A DNA stretch of 64,000 nucleotides from the NCBI RefSeq assembly GCF_022458985.1, contig NC_061773.1, forward strand, positions 2,362,001 through 2,426,000. Reading direction: 5' to 3'. Made by a program: the position numbers and the translations under genes. The notes beneath the pieces are model-generated. The model was not told the origin of the DNA. It ran no database searches and worked only from the letters and a program-made list of their open reading frames with translations. This document shows positions 1-12,100 of this stretch, one piece after another (within the stretch, counting starts at the first letter, position 1; every line of letters begins with the position of its first letter). Origin of the DNA: Mugil cephalus (lineage: Eukaryota; Chordata; Actinopteri; Mugiliformes; Mugilidae).

Positions 1-3000
1 AGGGTCCGGAGTCAAAAAAGTGCTTTGATCTCTCCTCACGATTCTTCATACCTGATAAATAATAATAATAAAAAAAAACGGATGCAGTATGAGCTAGAGC
101 CATGATAATAGTACAGACATGTGAATCACAACAGTAAAAGATGAGACCAGCTTCATTGCACTTCTTACGTTTTAGGTAGCTGGACTGCGTGTGCCTAAAA
201 TTGGTGGAGAGCTCCTGCAGGCTCTGTGCCAGAGACGACACAACATTTCTCAAGAGCCTCTCCTCCTGCTCGGTGCAGTGGCCACAGCGGGACTGCAAAC
301 CCGTCACAGCTCGCTGGCATCGATGGAACATCTGCATGAGCACAAAAGAGCCAGGCGTTCATTTTAATGTACTGTCGCATAAGTGACATAAAGACTAATA
401 GTAACAGTCATTTATTTTCAAATCAAAATGGACGTCAGACTTCTGGCAAAAGTCTGTTAAAATAAACATCATGCATATCATAGTGTGTGAGAGTACCTGT
501 GTGATCTCCTGAGTAGTGATTTCTATTGCGTGCTCCTCTTCACTGCTGTCATCCAGCGTGGGACGATTCATGTGCTTGTCATGAAGTAAGGCCAGATCCT
601 TCATCTTCTGACGAACCCTTGTGATTTCATACTGGATCTGAAAGGCGAGGTTAGCAGTCAGCTACTGCAGGAATGACTGGTTTAACCACAACCATATTCT
701 TAGTGAACGCTGCTCTGCATATTTCTCATCTAGTTTCAGGTTTACCTCATCAACCCCCTCTATCCATTTAGGAGGCAGTTTCTTGGTGACTCCAATGGCA
801 GCTTCAGGATCCAGACTGATCCCCGACACCAGGGCCATCCGATCATCAGCCAACTTCAAAAGAAAAGCAATTCCATTAAAACATTTTACATTATATTTCA
901 ACAGCAAGGCCATGATGGTGCATTGTTTTATGCTTCTAAGGTGAATCTATCAGAAAGGAAACAGCAGAAGTACCTCATCAAGCTCCTAATGTGATTGGAA
1001 GATAGTAGAATGGTCCATCCAACAAAGAACAAAGAAAAGGAAGGAAAGACAGAAGGAATAAAAAGTCAGGCCCAGGAATTCAACAGCAAATAACGACTGT
1101 CTGCTTTCAAGTCCCACCAACAAATTAATCCGAAATGATGGTCTGACTGCTGATATTAATTCCAGCCTTGTGTGAGAATAAATCATCCAGAAAATGACAA
1201 TAGAATGAGTGAATGAGATTTAAAATCACCTGAAATGGATGAAAGAAGAAGAAAGCAAAGTTTGTTATTATTAGTCATTCATCATCATCCCTTAATAAAT
1301 GACCAGTCACTAAAAACATTTAAGACAAAGGACAACGGCATAGTCAGCAAGTTGAGTGTTTATCTTCTTATGGCCAAGAACGTTTTACAGTTGAGTCACT
1401 GTCGTAAACAATGCAACTATTTTAATCTGTCCATGTGTTTGTGTAACAAACAGAAAAGCACCTGCTTTCACTATGATGCCTGGGTTTTGGTTGACCCTCT
1501 GGACTGTAAATGATTTCCTCATGTAAATAATTTAACATCCAGACTTCTACTTTAATTATTAATTCACAACTTCTCTAACAAGTATGAACATTGGGATGAA
1601 GCGTAATACAATGACACCAAACAAGCACTGAGCACAAGCATTGCACGACCAAAAGGACAATAGACAAAGCATGTGAACAGATGATACTAAATGTTTTCAG
1701 TTTCAGACACATAACATATAACATGGCTGAAGCAGTGTAACTCTAAGTGTCCATTAGGGAGAGATTTGCTGTGTGAGCACACGTAGATAGATACTATTCT
1801 GTACAATAGTAATAAAAACCACCTATAAAACAAAGTTAAGATGTGGCTTCATTTATTTGTAGCACAAAGACGTACACAGAACAACACAGGTGCACAGTGC
1901 AGTGGCATCATCACATGGGAGTCTAAAGCTGAATGTGGTCATACTAAATGCAGACGACTGACTGAGTAATAAGAAAGTAATGTGTTTTGGGCTCTCGGTA
2001 GGAGAAACAATAGTGTATGAGCAGTTTATCTGCACCACCACACCAGCTGCCCTTTTGGGAATGCATCACCCTTCACAAAATCAGTGAAGTCAGCTCTGGG
2101 GGCCACTGCATCAGTTTCTATACTCCAAACATGTCTGTTAATGTTCCTGAGATAAAGAGAACATGTCACTCTACACTGTGTCTTGCAGAGAAATGCATTC
2201 ATATAAAGTGTCAGTCCAGCAGTCACAGCCATTTAAGGTCTTCACTCTGTAGTGTGCAAATGAAATTGTTTGTATCATTAAAACGTTGACTTTTCCAGAT
2301 GCACTTTTCTCTGTACTCCTTGCACCAGGAATGGCCGAGTCAGTGTTTTGTTGCAATGGCTTTGATTTTCAGAAATGCGGTCCTTGCAACCGATGGTATC
2401 TTCATCATCTATGTGCTGGAAGGAACACATCTACCTCAGTGAGCAGGTAACCGACTAAAATGTTCACTGCAGAGTGTGAATAGTCACACGTAGGCTTCGC
2501 CTGCCTGCTTCCACTGACTCTAAACAGGGAATGGGAAGAATCTGCAGTGGAGTTCAGCTATAAATGTGCAGCAACATTAAAACAGACTAAATCACATATG
2601 GGTGAAGCCTTTTGCTATCCTTTGAAAGAGATGGAATAGTGAGTCACTTCTTGTATGAACAACATTTTTGGATTGCTCTTATCTGTTGGATTCATGTTGG
2701 CCCAGACACCGACCTTATCGCACTGACTGATCAACATTAAACAAAGTTAGTCAAAGCATGCCATTACATTTAATGTCTACTGCTGAGGGGGAAAATTCAC
2801 AAAACCATATTGCTTTTAATTATGGTTTCACTAAAGCTTGAACAAACCAAAGTAATAGAAGTTTTCTGGATGGCAAGGAGTACACGAATCTTATCAAGCA
2901 TTATCCTTGACTTTGTATGTGTCACACCTTTGTTTTAATGCAGGGGGAAAATCACAGCTCAACTGTAGCTAAACTACTAGTCAAAGGCCGCACCTTTGCT

Positions 3001-3522
3001 TTAATCTGTGAGGAACACATGTGGGCGTAAAAGAAAACATGCTTTAATTTACAAATAATCTCCACATCATTATTATTAACGTTATTTATGTGTCATTTTG
3101 GCAGTGCTGGCCTAGATTTTACGAATGGTTGCTCCCATAGTTTACTGTAGACATTTAGCAGTGGCAGGGTTACAAATCATGCTTGCACAGCTCCTTCATC
3201 CTCCTCTATTATCTCACATCCATCAGTCAGTCCTAAGGGGGAATTTCGAGCTACATAGGGTGACAATGGCGTAAAAAGCGCCATTAAATAATAGTTAAGA
3301 GCTGCTAGTACATACATGAATCTAGCTAACACCACGCAGTAACTGGCTATTCGCAAACACACACAAAAAGATGTCAAAACGATGCAGACCACTCACCGCA
3401 GCATTGCTACGTGTACTCAGACGGGGGTCGTATGTACTCACTTGCTCAGCCAATATCTGCCGGTTTTGGATAGCATTGTTCCGCATTAACAAGAAGGCAT
3501 CGGTCAGACGCCTAGTGGCCAT
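1..3522 (-). CDS. stx16: Syntaxin-16 (Qa-SNARE), 5' part, truncated by the left window edge
   Basis: Syntaxin-16 is a Qa-SNARE for endosome to trans-Golgi traffic. Seen: coding exons (minus strand, in transcript order) 3397-3522, 746-853, 497-637, 169-331 and 1-51 (partial), all with GT-AG borders and continuous frame. The start codon at 3520-3522 opens with [16 protein letters not shown], the family N-terminus. Later exons carry [38 protein letters not shown] and, at the left edge, [14 protein letters not shown], which is the end of the Habc region. The SNARE helix and C-terminal anchor must lie left of base 1. An alternative donor at 3441/3440 (CAA|GTGAGT) would shorten exon 1 by 15 codons; human STX16 has isoforms differing at the same place. 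The human ELDE residues before LADDR were not found. Identification is by recalled family sequence and is very secure. Confidence 0.95.
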
Positions 3523-3910
3523 GACTGCCTTTCTTTTTTTTTATCTAAACTAACCCTGGACAAAGTGCGAATCGGGCGATGGTTTATTAAATTATGCCCA
3601 GAGCCGCTGACGCGCTGTTAACACAGCGCTAGCTTTAGCTTTGCCTGCGATGAATGATGAGGAAAACTCGTGATACAGCGCCTACAATGGACAGCAAACG
3701 GCCTCGATCATATTGTTTTGCGAAGCATCTCTGGTACTTAAGCTAAAACGAATAAACATGACCGACAGTTTTTTGTCAAATGTCGTTTTTTAACGTCAGA
3801 TCGACAACGTTAATTCGCTCCAGGCAGCTACGGAAGTCGAAGAACGTAAACACCTGCGTAAACCCCTTTTCCTTCTATTACTCAGTCATTGCTGCTGTCA
3901 TCTGACACTA
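3523..3910 (-). promoter_or_regulatory. stx16: stx16 5' UTR and promoter region (inferred)
   Basis: This CpG-containing stretch lies immediately upstream of the stx16 start codon, for example around 3603-3640. It has no TATA box that I can see on the minus strand, fitting a housekeeping promoter. The exact start site cannot be read from the sequence. It contains one copy of a 42-bp sequence (3657-3698) that is repeated at 4270-4311. Confidence 0.4.
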
Positions 3911-4311
3911 ACGTGGCTTAGCGCCTCCTGTCGCCCCGGGGAAGAACAATAGAAACCTGTTCACAGATTTACATGGTTTTCATGCAAGTATAAAAACAGA
4001 AACAGGACTTTTTAAACCAAGGTTTGACCTTTTGTAATTTTTAAATGGCCTTATTTTTTATATAGCGCCTTTCTACCTATTGGTACTCTAAGCGCTTTAC
4101 AGTCAAAGACACACACCCATTTGCTCATGCAAGCACACACACACATCCATTTGCATTGCCAAGCACTGGAAGCAAAAGGGGGTTCAGTGTCTTGCTGTCT
4201 ACTTTGTCATGTGGCACATTCACAGCAGCATCATAAAATATGGAAAATGAATAATTCAACTATAAGGAAATGAGGAAAACTCGTGATACAGCGCCTACAA
4301 TGGACAGCAAA
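3657..4311 (+). repeat. Perfect 42-bp direct repeat pair (3657-3698 and 4270-4311)
   Basis: Both copies read ATGAGGAAAACTCGTGATAC and continue identically to ACAGCAAA. By eye they are identical over 42 bp and about 613 bp apart. The first lies in the stx16 upstream region; the second is followed at once by an (AT)n(AG)n tract. Flanking sequence is unrelated, so this is a short duplication rather than ends of an obvious element. Confidence 0.85.
4030..4200 (+). repeat. Dispersed fish repeat fragment (GCGCCTTTCTAC / AGCGCTTTACAG family)
   Basis: The stretch TATAGCGCCTTTCTACC, then AAGCGCTTTACAGTC, a CA-rich spacer and a GGGTTCAGTGTCTTGC segment follow the layout of a very common teleost dispersed repeat. 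A more complete relative lies at 14200-14450. The family name is not certain from memory. Confidence 0.5.
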
Positions 4312-4356
4312 TATATATATATATATATATAAGAGAGAGAGAGAGAGAGAGAGAGA
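4311..4356 (+). repeat. (AT)n(AG)n compound microsatellite
   Basis: About 20 bases of AT dinucleotides run directly into about 25 bases of AG dinucleotides, abutting the second 42-bp repeat copy. Confidence 0.9.
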
Positions 4357-4399
4357 TTCAGTGTGTGGGACCATATCTACAGTACCTATACATATAGCA

Positions 4400-5160
4400 A
4401 AACAAAGCACAACATTAAAAAAAGAACAAATGAAGTCATATAATGAAATGTTCCATTTTTAGCATTTAACCTCATCAATTAAAGGAGGCATTATCAGTCA
4501 TCAGCTTAACTGAGTCAGTAAATTCTGAGTGAGCCTGACGTTTGTCAGTGTTAAATAATATATTGAGCTGCAGTGATAAAAGAGTCAATATCGAGAGAAA
4601 TATTGCTTTTGACAATTGTGTGTGCGTGCATGCGTGTGTGTCTACCGTAAGTGTCTACCTACACATGAAAGTAGTGAATGCAGTATGTGAAAGACCAATA
4701 AGGAAATAATAGTTTGCTTGTATGAAGGCTACAATCTGTACTTTGCAGTATTGTTTTGCTATTGTTTTAATCTATGATTTCTTAATGGCCTACTGGTACA
4801 TTGTTACTGTATCGCCATGAATCCTTAAACCTTTGTACCACTGTTATCTGTTTTTTTTTTTTTTACATGATTTCTTGACCCCAGACTTTCTTCTTCTATT
4901 GTTCCGAGAAATAACAAAAATCCAATATGACCTGCTATCCAAAGTTTTAAAAATAAATTCTTATTTTGTTGTGAGTGGTTACTGCCTTGTCCGTGGGTTT
5001 TAAGCAACTTGTGAACTTCCAGATTCCCATCAATTCATTCAGTCCTAAAGCCGGAGGTCAGAGAGCAGGAGCCTCATTGTGATTTCCAGGCTTAAAGCCG
5101 CAGTATTTAGGAAATGGCATGACTTGGATGATGGGTACAATAGATCAGACAAGTGGCTGT
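4400..5160. other. Intergenic spacer between stx16 and dgka
   Basis: AT-rich spacer between the two divergent genes. It contains short TG-rich runs near 4618-4640 and an oligo(T) run at 4849-4864. I see no convincing ORF or RNA gene. Confidence 0.5.
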
Positions 5161-5164
5161 GCGC

Positions 5165-5405
5165 GTTACTGTATTTGTGCGTGCGTGCACGCGCGAGGCG
5201 GCGCCACTAACTGTAATTATGTGTCCAAAGCTCCTCCTCCCGCATTTCTAATCCTCTATATCCGCTAATACCGCGGCATACATTCTCCCACAAGCACCAA
5301 CTTCCGTCTATAAACACTGTCAGCGTTTCGCGTTGTGCCGCTACGTGTTTGGGACAGTTTTTATTTTATTTCTGCTGTCGGTTTGAGGACAGGGACAGAG
5401 AGAAG
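5165..5405 (+). promoter_or_regulatory. dgka: dgka promoter and first non-coding exon
   Basis: A CG-rich stretch (GTGCGTGCACGCGCGAGG near 5182) is followed by a TATA-like TCTATAAACACT at about 5307-5318. A 5' UTR exon likely begins some 25-30 bases later and ends at 5405, where AGAAG|GTAAGA is a good splice donor. The matching acceptor is at 6120-6121, nine bases upstream of the ATG. The start site is inferred from the TATA-like box only. Confidence 0.5.
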
Positions 5406-6130
5406 GTAAGAATACTGGGGGCGTCTAACTTCAGTCCTCTTTCTGCCTGAACACCTGTGCAGACCGAAGAGATGTGAAGAGGTGACATCTCTCAGTCATT
5501 TCACTCTGACTTCACTTTATAATCCTGTCTGATCAGGACTTTTGAAAGCTGGACTTAATTGTTGATTTATGAACTGCTACGTTGCTGATTGCACTGATTG
5601 TAAGATGGTTTCAGTTGTAGTCCACCTACACAAACAGACCGGTGTCAAACAGATGGATACCTGTTGGGACAGATACAGGACAGTTAGGGAGCCATCATTA
5701 TATGCTGAAACTCGTAGACATGTGGACAGTGTTGCTCCCGATGTTGCTTCTAAATATTTGACCCATGTCTATGTTTTTCAAAGCTGTGACTTATTATTAT
5801 GATCTGAGAAAATGAACCACATACGTGGTACAGTAGTCCCGATTTTCACTGATGTTCCATTGGAGTCCTCAGTTATCAGGGCAGCCTGAGACAGTTTGAA
5901 TTGCATGCACAAACAGCCCTGTGGTTGATCAGTATCCATTCAGAGAGGAGTGTTTGACTCAGAGGAATGGAGGCAAACCAGTTCATCTGAGTCACTGCTG
6001 TGACAGAGGATGGCCTAAGACCTGCTAGAGAGAGACTTGTTTCTGGAGACTAACTGGAGGTTACCACTTCGTCCTGTTGTCCCCATCACTGTCAGTCATT
6101 GTTGTCTCTTTTCTGTAACAGCTGATCACC

Positions 6131-9100
6131 ATGGCCTCATCTGATGAAACCGAGGGCTCTCTGACCCCTGTGGATTTTATCCAGCTGCAGCATTACATGG
6201 AAGGTAAGTTTACAGCATTTTGGCTAACTATACACATAATGTGACCTATTCATGTAATGCGTTTATACATTTGTATGTATTTGTTTTTACTTTAAACATC
6301 AGATCATATTATTAAATATGATTCACTGAACAGTTTAAACCATCCAACTGTACATACTGTTGTAGAAATTAGCTCCAACTTTCCCAACTAATAGCCAAAT
6401 GCTACATCAGAATGCATTAATGCAATAGCAATTACAGTCTGTGATACATACGTGTGTATTTTTACTTTTATTTAAGACTTTAAATGCTTAAAATGTGCTT
6501 GTATTTGAGTCTGTGCTGTAACATCTGAATACTTGTACTGAATGTAAAAAAACAAGATAAGAACAAATGCGAGTGTCATTACAATCAAAGTCCAGCAGGA
6601 ACAAGAACAGCACACACCCAAATCAACCAGATTACTTTGCGAATTACTGACGGATGATCAGTTTTCAGTCAGCTTAAGCAGAAGCAACTACCTTTTTTTG
6701 CCCACTAAAAATGTAAATATTTGATGTAAAAGTGTGTTTTAGCTGAACTAGGTGTGCAGGTTTTTTTCTTGCTCTTGCTGGAACACATACTTATTTTTAA
6801 TGTAAAACCAGGAGCCTGTGTAATACATCAAGGGAAAGTGTCTTTAGTCACTGAGCACGGGAAGTCCGTCAGTACAAGAGCACTTCTCAATGTCCTCTGT
6901 ACAAAAACACAAACAACAACCCTGAAAATGTAAGTGCATGCACCAGAGATAATGCAGAATTATATGTTGACAGGAAACAAAAGGTGGGGCTAAAAATGTT
7001 CCTCGGTCCACTCAAAGGCTTTGAAAGAAATGAAATGGGTCTGAAGGCTTTTAGGAGAGTATTTGCACGGTGGATAATGGATGAATGGATAATTACACTG
7101 GTTCCTCTTTGGATATGGGAAAGGCACTGCTGTGTGGAGGGCCCGAACCCAGGTTATATGTCAGGTATATCCATGGTTTAGCACTCCTCAACTATGTATG
7201 TAATGCATAAGACTAGAACAAACTTAGTTGCATTAAATTCTTCTTCTTGTCTTTTTGATTCATGAATTCACTCATTTATTATTATTCTCATCTGTTATTT
7301 TGCCTTTATAAGCCAGTGGCTTATCACTGACAGAATTTGCACCCATGTAGTCTGAGCCCTAAACACTCAGCTATCAGTTTGCCACGATTAGCTCACATCT
7401 TGACCTTTCACCCCCTCCCCCTGCAGACAGCAACTTAAGGGTGAAAGACGTGATTAAGGAGTTTCAACCTGGAGGTCGCTTGGCGCAGCACAGATTTGGG
7501 GAGGTCAGTCAGTATTTTAGTAATTTAAACTTGATAACTGAAATGAATAGCATTTAATAATAATTAAATAATAATTATTAAATGCTATTCATTTCATATT
7601 GGTCATTACTGTGATTGTGGTTTGCATGTTCTCCCTGTGCCTGTGTTTTAATGTTGGGTTAATTGATTATTCTAAATAGGCCATTGGTCTGAGAGTGAAT
7701 TGTTGTCTGTCTCTCTGTGTCAGCCCCGTGATAGACTGGTGAACTGTGACTCACATATTGTCTGCTTGACTGTAGATGTATTTGCTTATGTAGAGACCCC
7801 AATTTAATTGTTATCAATTCCAAAATATACATCAGAAGAAACCACCAAACTTCTGTTCTGAACAAACCTGATCATATTTCTGATTTCTCTCCTCAGTGCG
7901 TTGATGCCGTGGGCTTCTCTCTCTTCCTCAAGACTTACCTAGAAGTGGATGACTTCCCTGCAGATTTCTGCCAACGCCTTTTTCGCTATTTTCGGAATGT
8001 GGAGCAAAATGGGCCCACAAAGTGCCCTCAGTCGAAAGCAGGTAAAGTATTAGAAATGCCTCCTCTTCTCTTCATCCACTGGCCTCTTCCTTTTTGGCCT
8101 GTGGATGTTTGGAGGACAAGCCTTGTTTACAGTCCTCTTGGGCTCTGAGTGTGTTTGGCACATGTACTTCCTGAAAATAATCAAAGAAAGAATGAATGCT
8201 ACAGAGACAGTTTGTTCAACGCCCACATTTGTTTTATATATATATGTATATCTTGCAGTGCTGCGTCACAGAAATGAGGCTGTAGACGTAGCCTTCGAGA
8301 TTAGTGCACCTATTATAATAACAATAAATATAATATAAATTCACTGTCATCTGGGACAAACAGCCTCCTTTTTTAGTCCTCATTTATGCAATAAAGTTTT
8401 TCAGTTTGTACGTTTCTTTCGTTTCAGGTGGTGTCTTTCTACGTGATGTGTCCTGTTACTTCTCAGTGCTGGAGGAAGGACAGCCACGGGAGAAGCTTGA
8501 ATGTTGGTTTAATCTACATTTTGAACATTTTTTTGACATGTTTGTTGCAGTGCAGGAGCATTCAGTCTACATTTACTGTTGATAAATGATAATGATTGAT
8601 GGTCTGGATCACTTTGTTTGCTTCTAGTTACATTCAAACTATATGACAAAGATGTCAACGGACTCCTGGACAGTTCTGTAAGTTTCTCAACCTGTTGCAT
8701 GTTTGAAAACAGATTCTGAGAATGCTTTTCTTTCAAAACAGCAGATATGTTGACTTTTCTGTTGAGTGAATGAGTTGAAAATTCTGCCACGTAAAATTTA
8801 GTTGCACAGAAATCACTTCTGACAGTAATCAGCCAGATAATTTATATCTCATTATTTACAGTCAGTCATTAAAAGTCCTAATTTATACAAAGTAAACCAT
8901 CTTTTATGTCATCAGACTTGAATTACACCTCCCCACTCCTCACGTTCATAACTGTGTGGTTCAGTGTTGTTTTCGATGTACTGTGGTACCTGACCTTTGT
9001 CTTAAGTTACAGTACTACACAGCACACTGATTAACATGGATATAGTTACACCCAAACCCATCCAAACTCTGTTGTCTCTGCTTCAGGAAGTGGATCGTAT

Positions 9101-12100
9101 AATCACCCAGATGATGCGCGCTGCTGATTATCTCGGCTGGGATGTGACTGAACTCAGACCTGTATGAGTTTCTTTTTCAGCTTTTATTTTCTTTATTTTT
9201 AAAGCCTGCATTATTTATTTTTAAAACTCTTAAAGTCATTTGCTCTCACATAAGGATGTGTAAGCATGACAAGTGAGAGACGTAAAAGGAAGTTCACTGC
9301 ACAGGAGTTTTAATGATATTTAATGAGGGATTTGTGATTGGACAGGTGCTTAAAGACATGATGACAGCCATCGATGTGGATGACAGTGGGACCGTCACTC
9401 TGGAAGAGTGGGTGAAGGGAGGCATGAACAATGTGCCTTTACTTGTTCTCCTTGGACTGAAGGTGAAAAGCAAACATTTGTCTGCACACTCAAAACTTCA
9501 TAACATCCACTTTGTTATTAACACAACTTTGAGAGATTCAACTCCACTCAATACCACAAGAACAAAATGCTTAACTGTGGGTTCTGTTTCTCACAGGTGA
9601 CAGAGAGGGATGGGCAGCACATTTGGAGGATGAAGCATTTTAACAAGCCAACCTACTGCAGCGTGTGTCAGAACATGCTGCTCGGCCTCGGAAAACAGGG
9701 ACTCTGCTGCACATGTAAGAGCTCACCACCAGGGGGCAGCCATGCATCTCTTATCCTCTGCCACTGGCGTAGTGGAGATGAGTTTACTTGTGCCATCTGC
9801 TATTTGTCAGTGACACAGTGGTTTGTAACCTGTATATTTTTTCTTCCCCCAGGCTGCAAGTACACTATCCACAGCCAGTGCGCCAACAAGAATCCTGAAT
9901 CCTGCGCTCGCACATTTGTCAAATCCAAAAAGGAAATTGGTGTAAGGATCAGATTGATCACTTTTTATTTTCAATACTTCCATTTATTTAGTTTTATTTA
10001 TGTTCTTATATTTGGAGTTACATTTACAGGGCTATATTTACATGTTAAGTTAAATTATCATTTTACTTTGCTTAAAGGACCAGTGTATAGGATTAGTGTC
10101 ACTTTGTGGTGAGACTGCAGAATGCAACTGATTCCCCTTCTCTCACATGTCTGAGAACCTATGGTGACTTAACTGTTTACATTATAGGTGTCAAGCATAT
10201 GGCCTGCGAGCCAAAAGTGGCCTGCCACAGGATCTGAATTTGAATTTGCAAGTACAGAAATTACATTGAAGAGATAAAAGTGATTGGAGTGATTGGAGAA
10301 AATTTATCCAATAAAAGTAGCTATTCCTAGGGTTCACAAATTTTAGTAAGACTTCTGGACATAACACTGAGACCAAGACCTACACAGAAATTAATTTTTC
10401 TTAAAAATAATGCAGTTCATTAAATGTGAACATTTTCATTATGTACTTATTTACACTAAAACAAAGGGGAAAATAAGGGTGTTGTCATTATTTATGGGTT
10501 AATGCAGTATTGTGTTACTGGTCCTTGGTCCATCAAATTGGGCTGAATGTGGCCCCTGAACTAAAATTAGTTTGACACCCCTGGTTTACATGGACACTAA
10601 ACAAAATGATCAAATAAGAAATGTTTTTACGTGACCCAAAATATCATCAGAAAATAACTTTTTTGTGGAGTGTTGAAGGTTGTGGTAATATAATCCACAA
10701 TTTTATTCATAATACTGAATTTATTCAACTGAAAACAATGATGAACATATTTCTAAAGGTGCTATTGACATGAATTTTTCACCAGGTTTTGGTAACAACC
10801 CAAGTAATCCATACATAAAGAAACCAAAACAAATAAGTTCAGAAATTTTATGTGTGAAGTTATGTGTAATAATGTGAAGTGACACAGGGAAAAAGTATTG
10901 AAGTATTGAACAGACGCAGAAAGGGAGGTGGAAAAACTCATGGAAAGCCAAGACACCAGCTGAAATCTATCAGTGATCAGAAAGTCATATGAGCTGGTTC
11001 AGTCCAAACTGATGGCCTATAAAAAGGTGTGTCATTACTAAGGTATCACACAAGGAACATCTCATGATTGGAAAAAGCAAAGAACTCTCTCAAGACCTTC
11101 ACAACCTTGTTGTTGCAAAACATTCTGAAGAAAAAGTATGTTGAAGCTCATTTAAAGTTTGCTGCACAACATTTTTAGAAGCCTGTAAAATACTGGAAGA
11201 ACATAGTCTGGTCAGATGAGACCAAAACTGAACTCTTTGGATGCCATAACACACACCATGTTTGGAGGACAAAATGCACTGCACATCACCCCAGAAACAC
11301 CATACCGACAGTGAAGTTTGGAGGTGGAACATCATGGTGTGGGGCTGTTTTCTGCATATGGTACTGGCAAACTTCATATAACTGAAGGAAGATGAATGGA
11401 AACATGTACTGAGACATTCTTGAGAAAAATCTGTTGCCATCTACCAGAATGATGAAGATGAAACGAGAATGGATATTTCAGCAAGACAATGATCCCAAAC
11501 ATAGAGCCCAGGAAACTCTCAACTGGCTTCAGAGAAAGAGAATAAAGCTGCTAGGATGGCACAACCAACCTGACTTGAATCCAATTGAGAATCTATAGAA
11601 AGAACTAAAACTAGAGTTCATAGAAGAGGCCCATGGAACCTTCAAGATTTAAAGACTATTTATGTGGAAGGATAGACAAAAATCACACCTGAGCAATCCA
11701 TGTGACTAGTTTCTCCATACAGGAGGTGTCTTGTAGCTGTCATTACCAACAAAGGCTTTTGTACAAAGTATTAAATATCAGTAAGCATGTTCAATACTAT
11801 TTCCCTCTGTTATTTCACATTATTACACATAACTCAATTTATGAACTTATTTATTTTGGTTTCTACTTGGGTTGTTACCAGCCCCTGGTGAAAATGTCAT
11901 GTCAATAGCACCTTTAGAAATATGTTTACTATGAAAAATTGTGATGTGTTCAATACTTTACCTGCTGTATCAATTTATCTGTCCCTCTCCTGAAACATGA
12001 CAGAAGTGATCATATCAAATGTTTACATTGCTGTTGAGCCCTAATATTTTCTTGTTCAATAGATTAGCAACAGGTTACACCACCCCTCCCAACGGAATTA

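Noticed and set aside
5569-5802. 77-codon Cys-rich ORF between the dgka non-coding exon and the ATG exon
   Set aside because: Lies in intron 1 without splice signals or family match.
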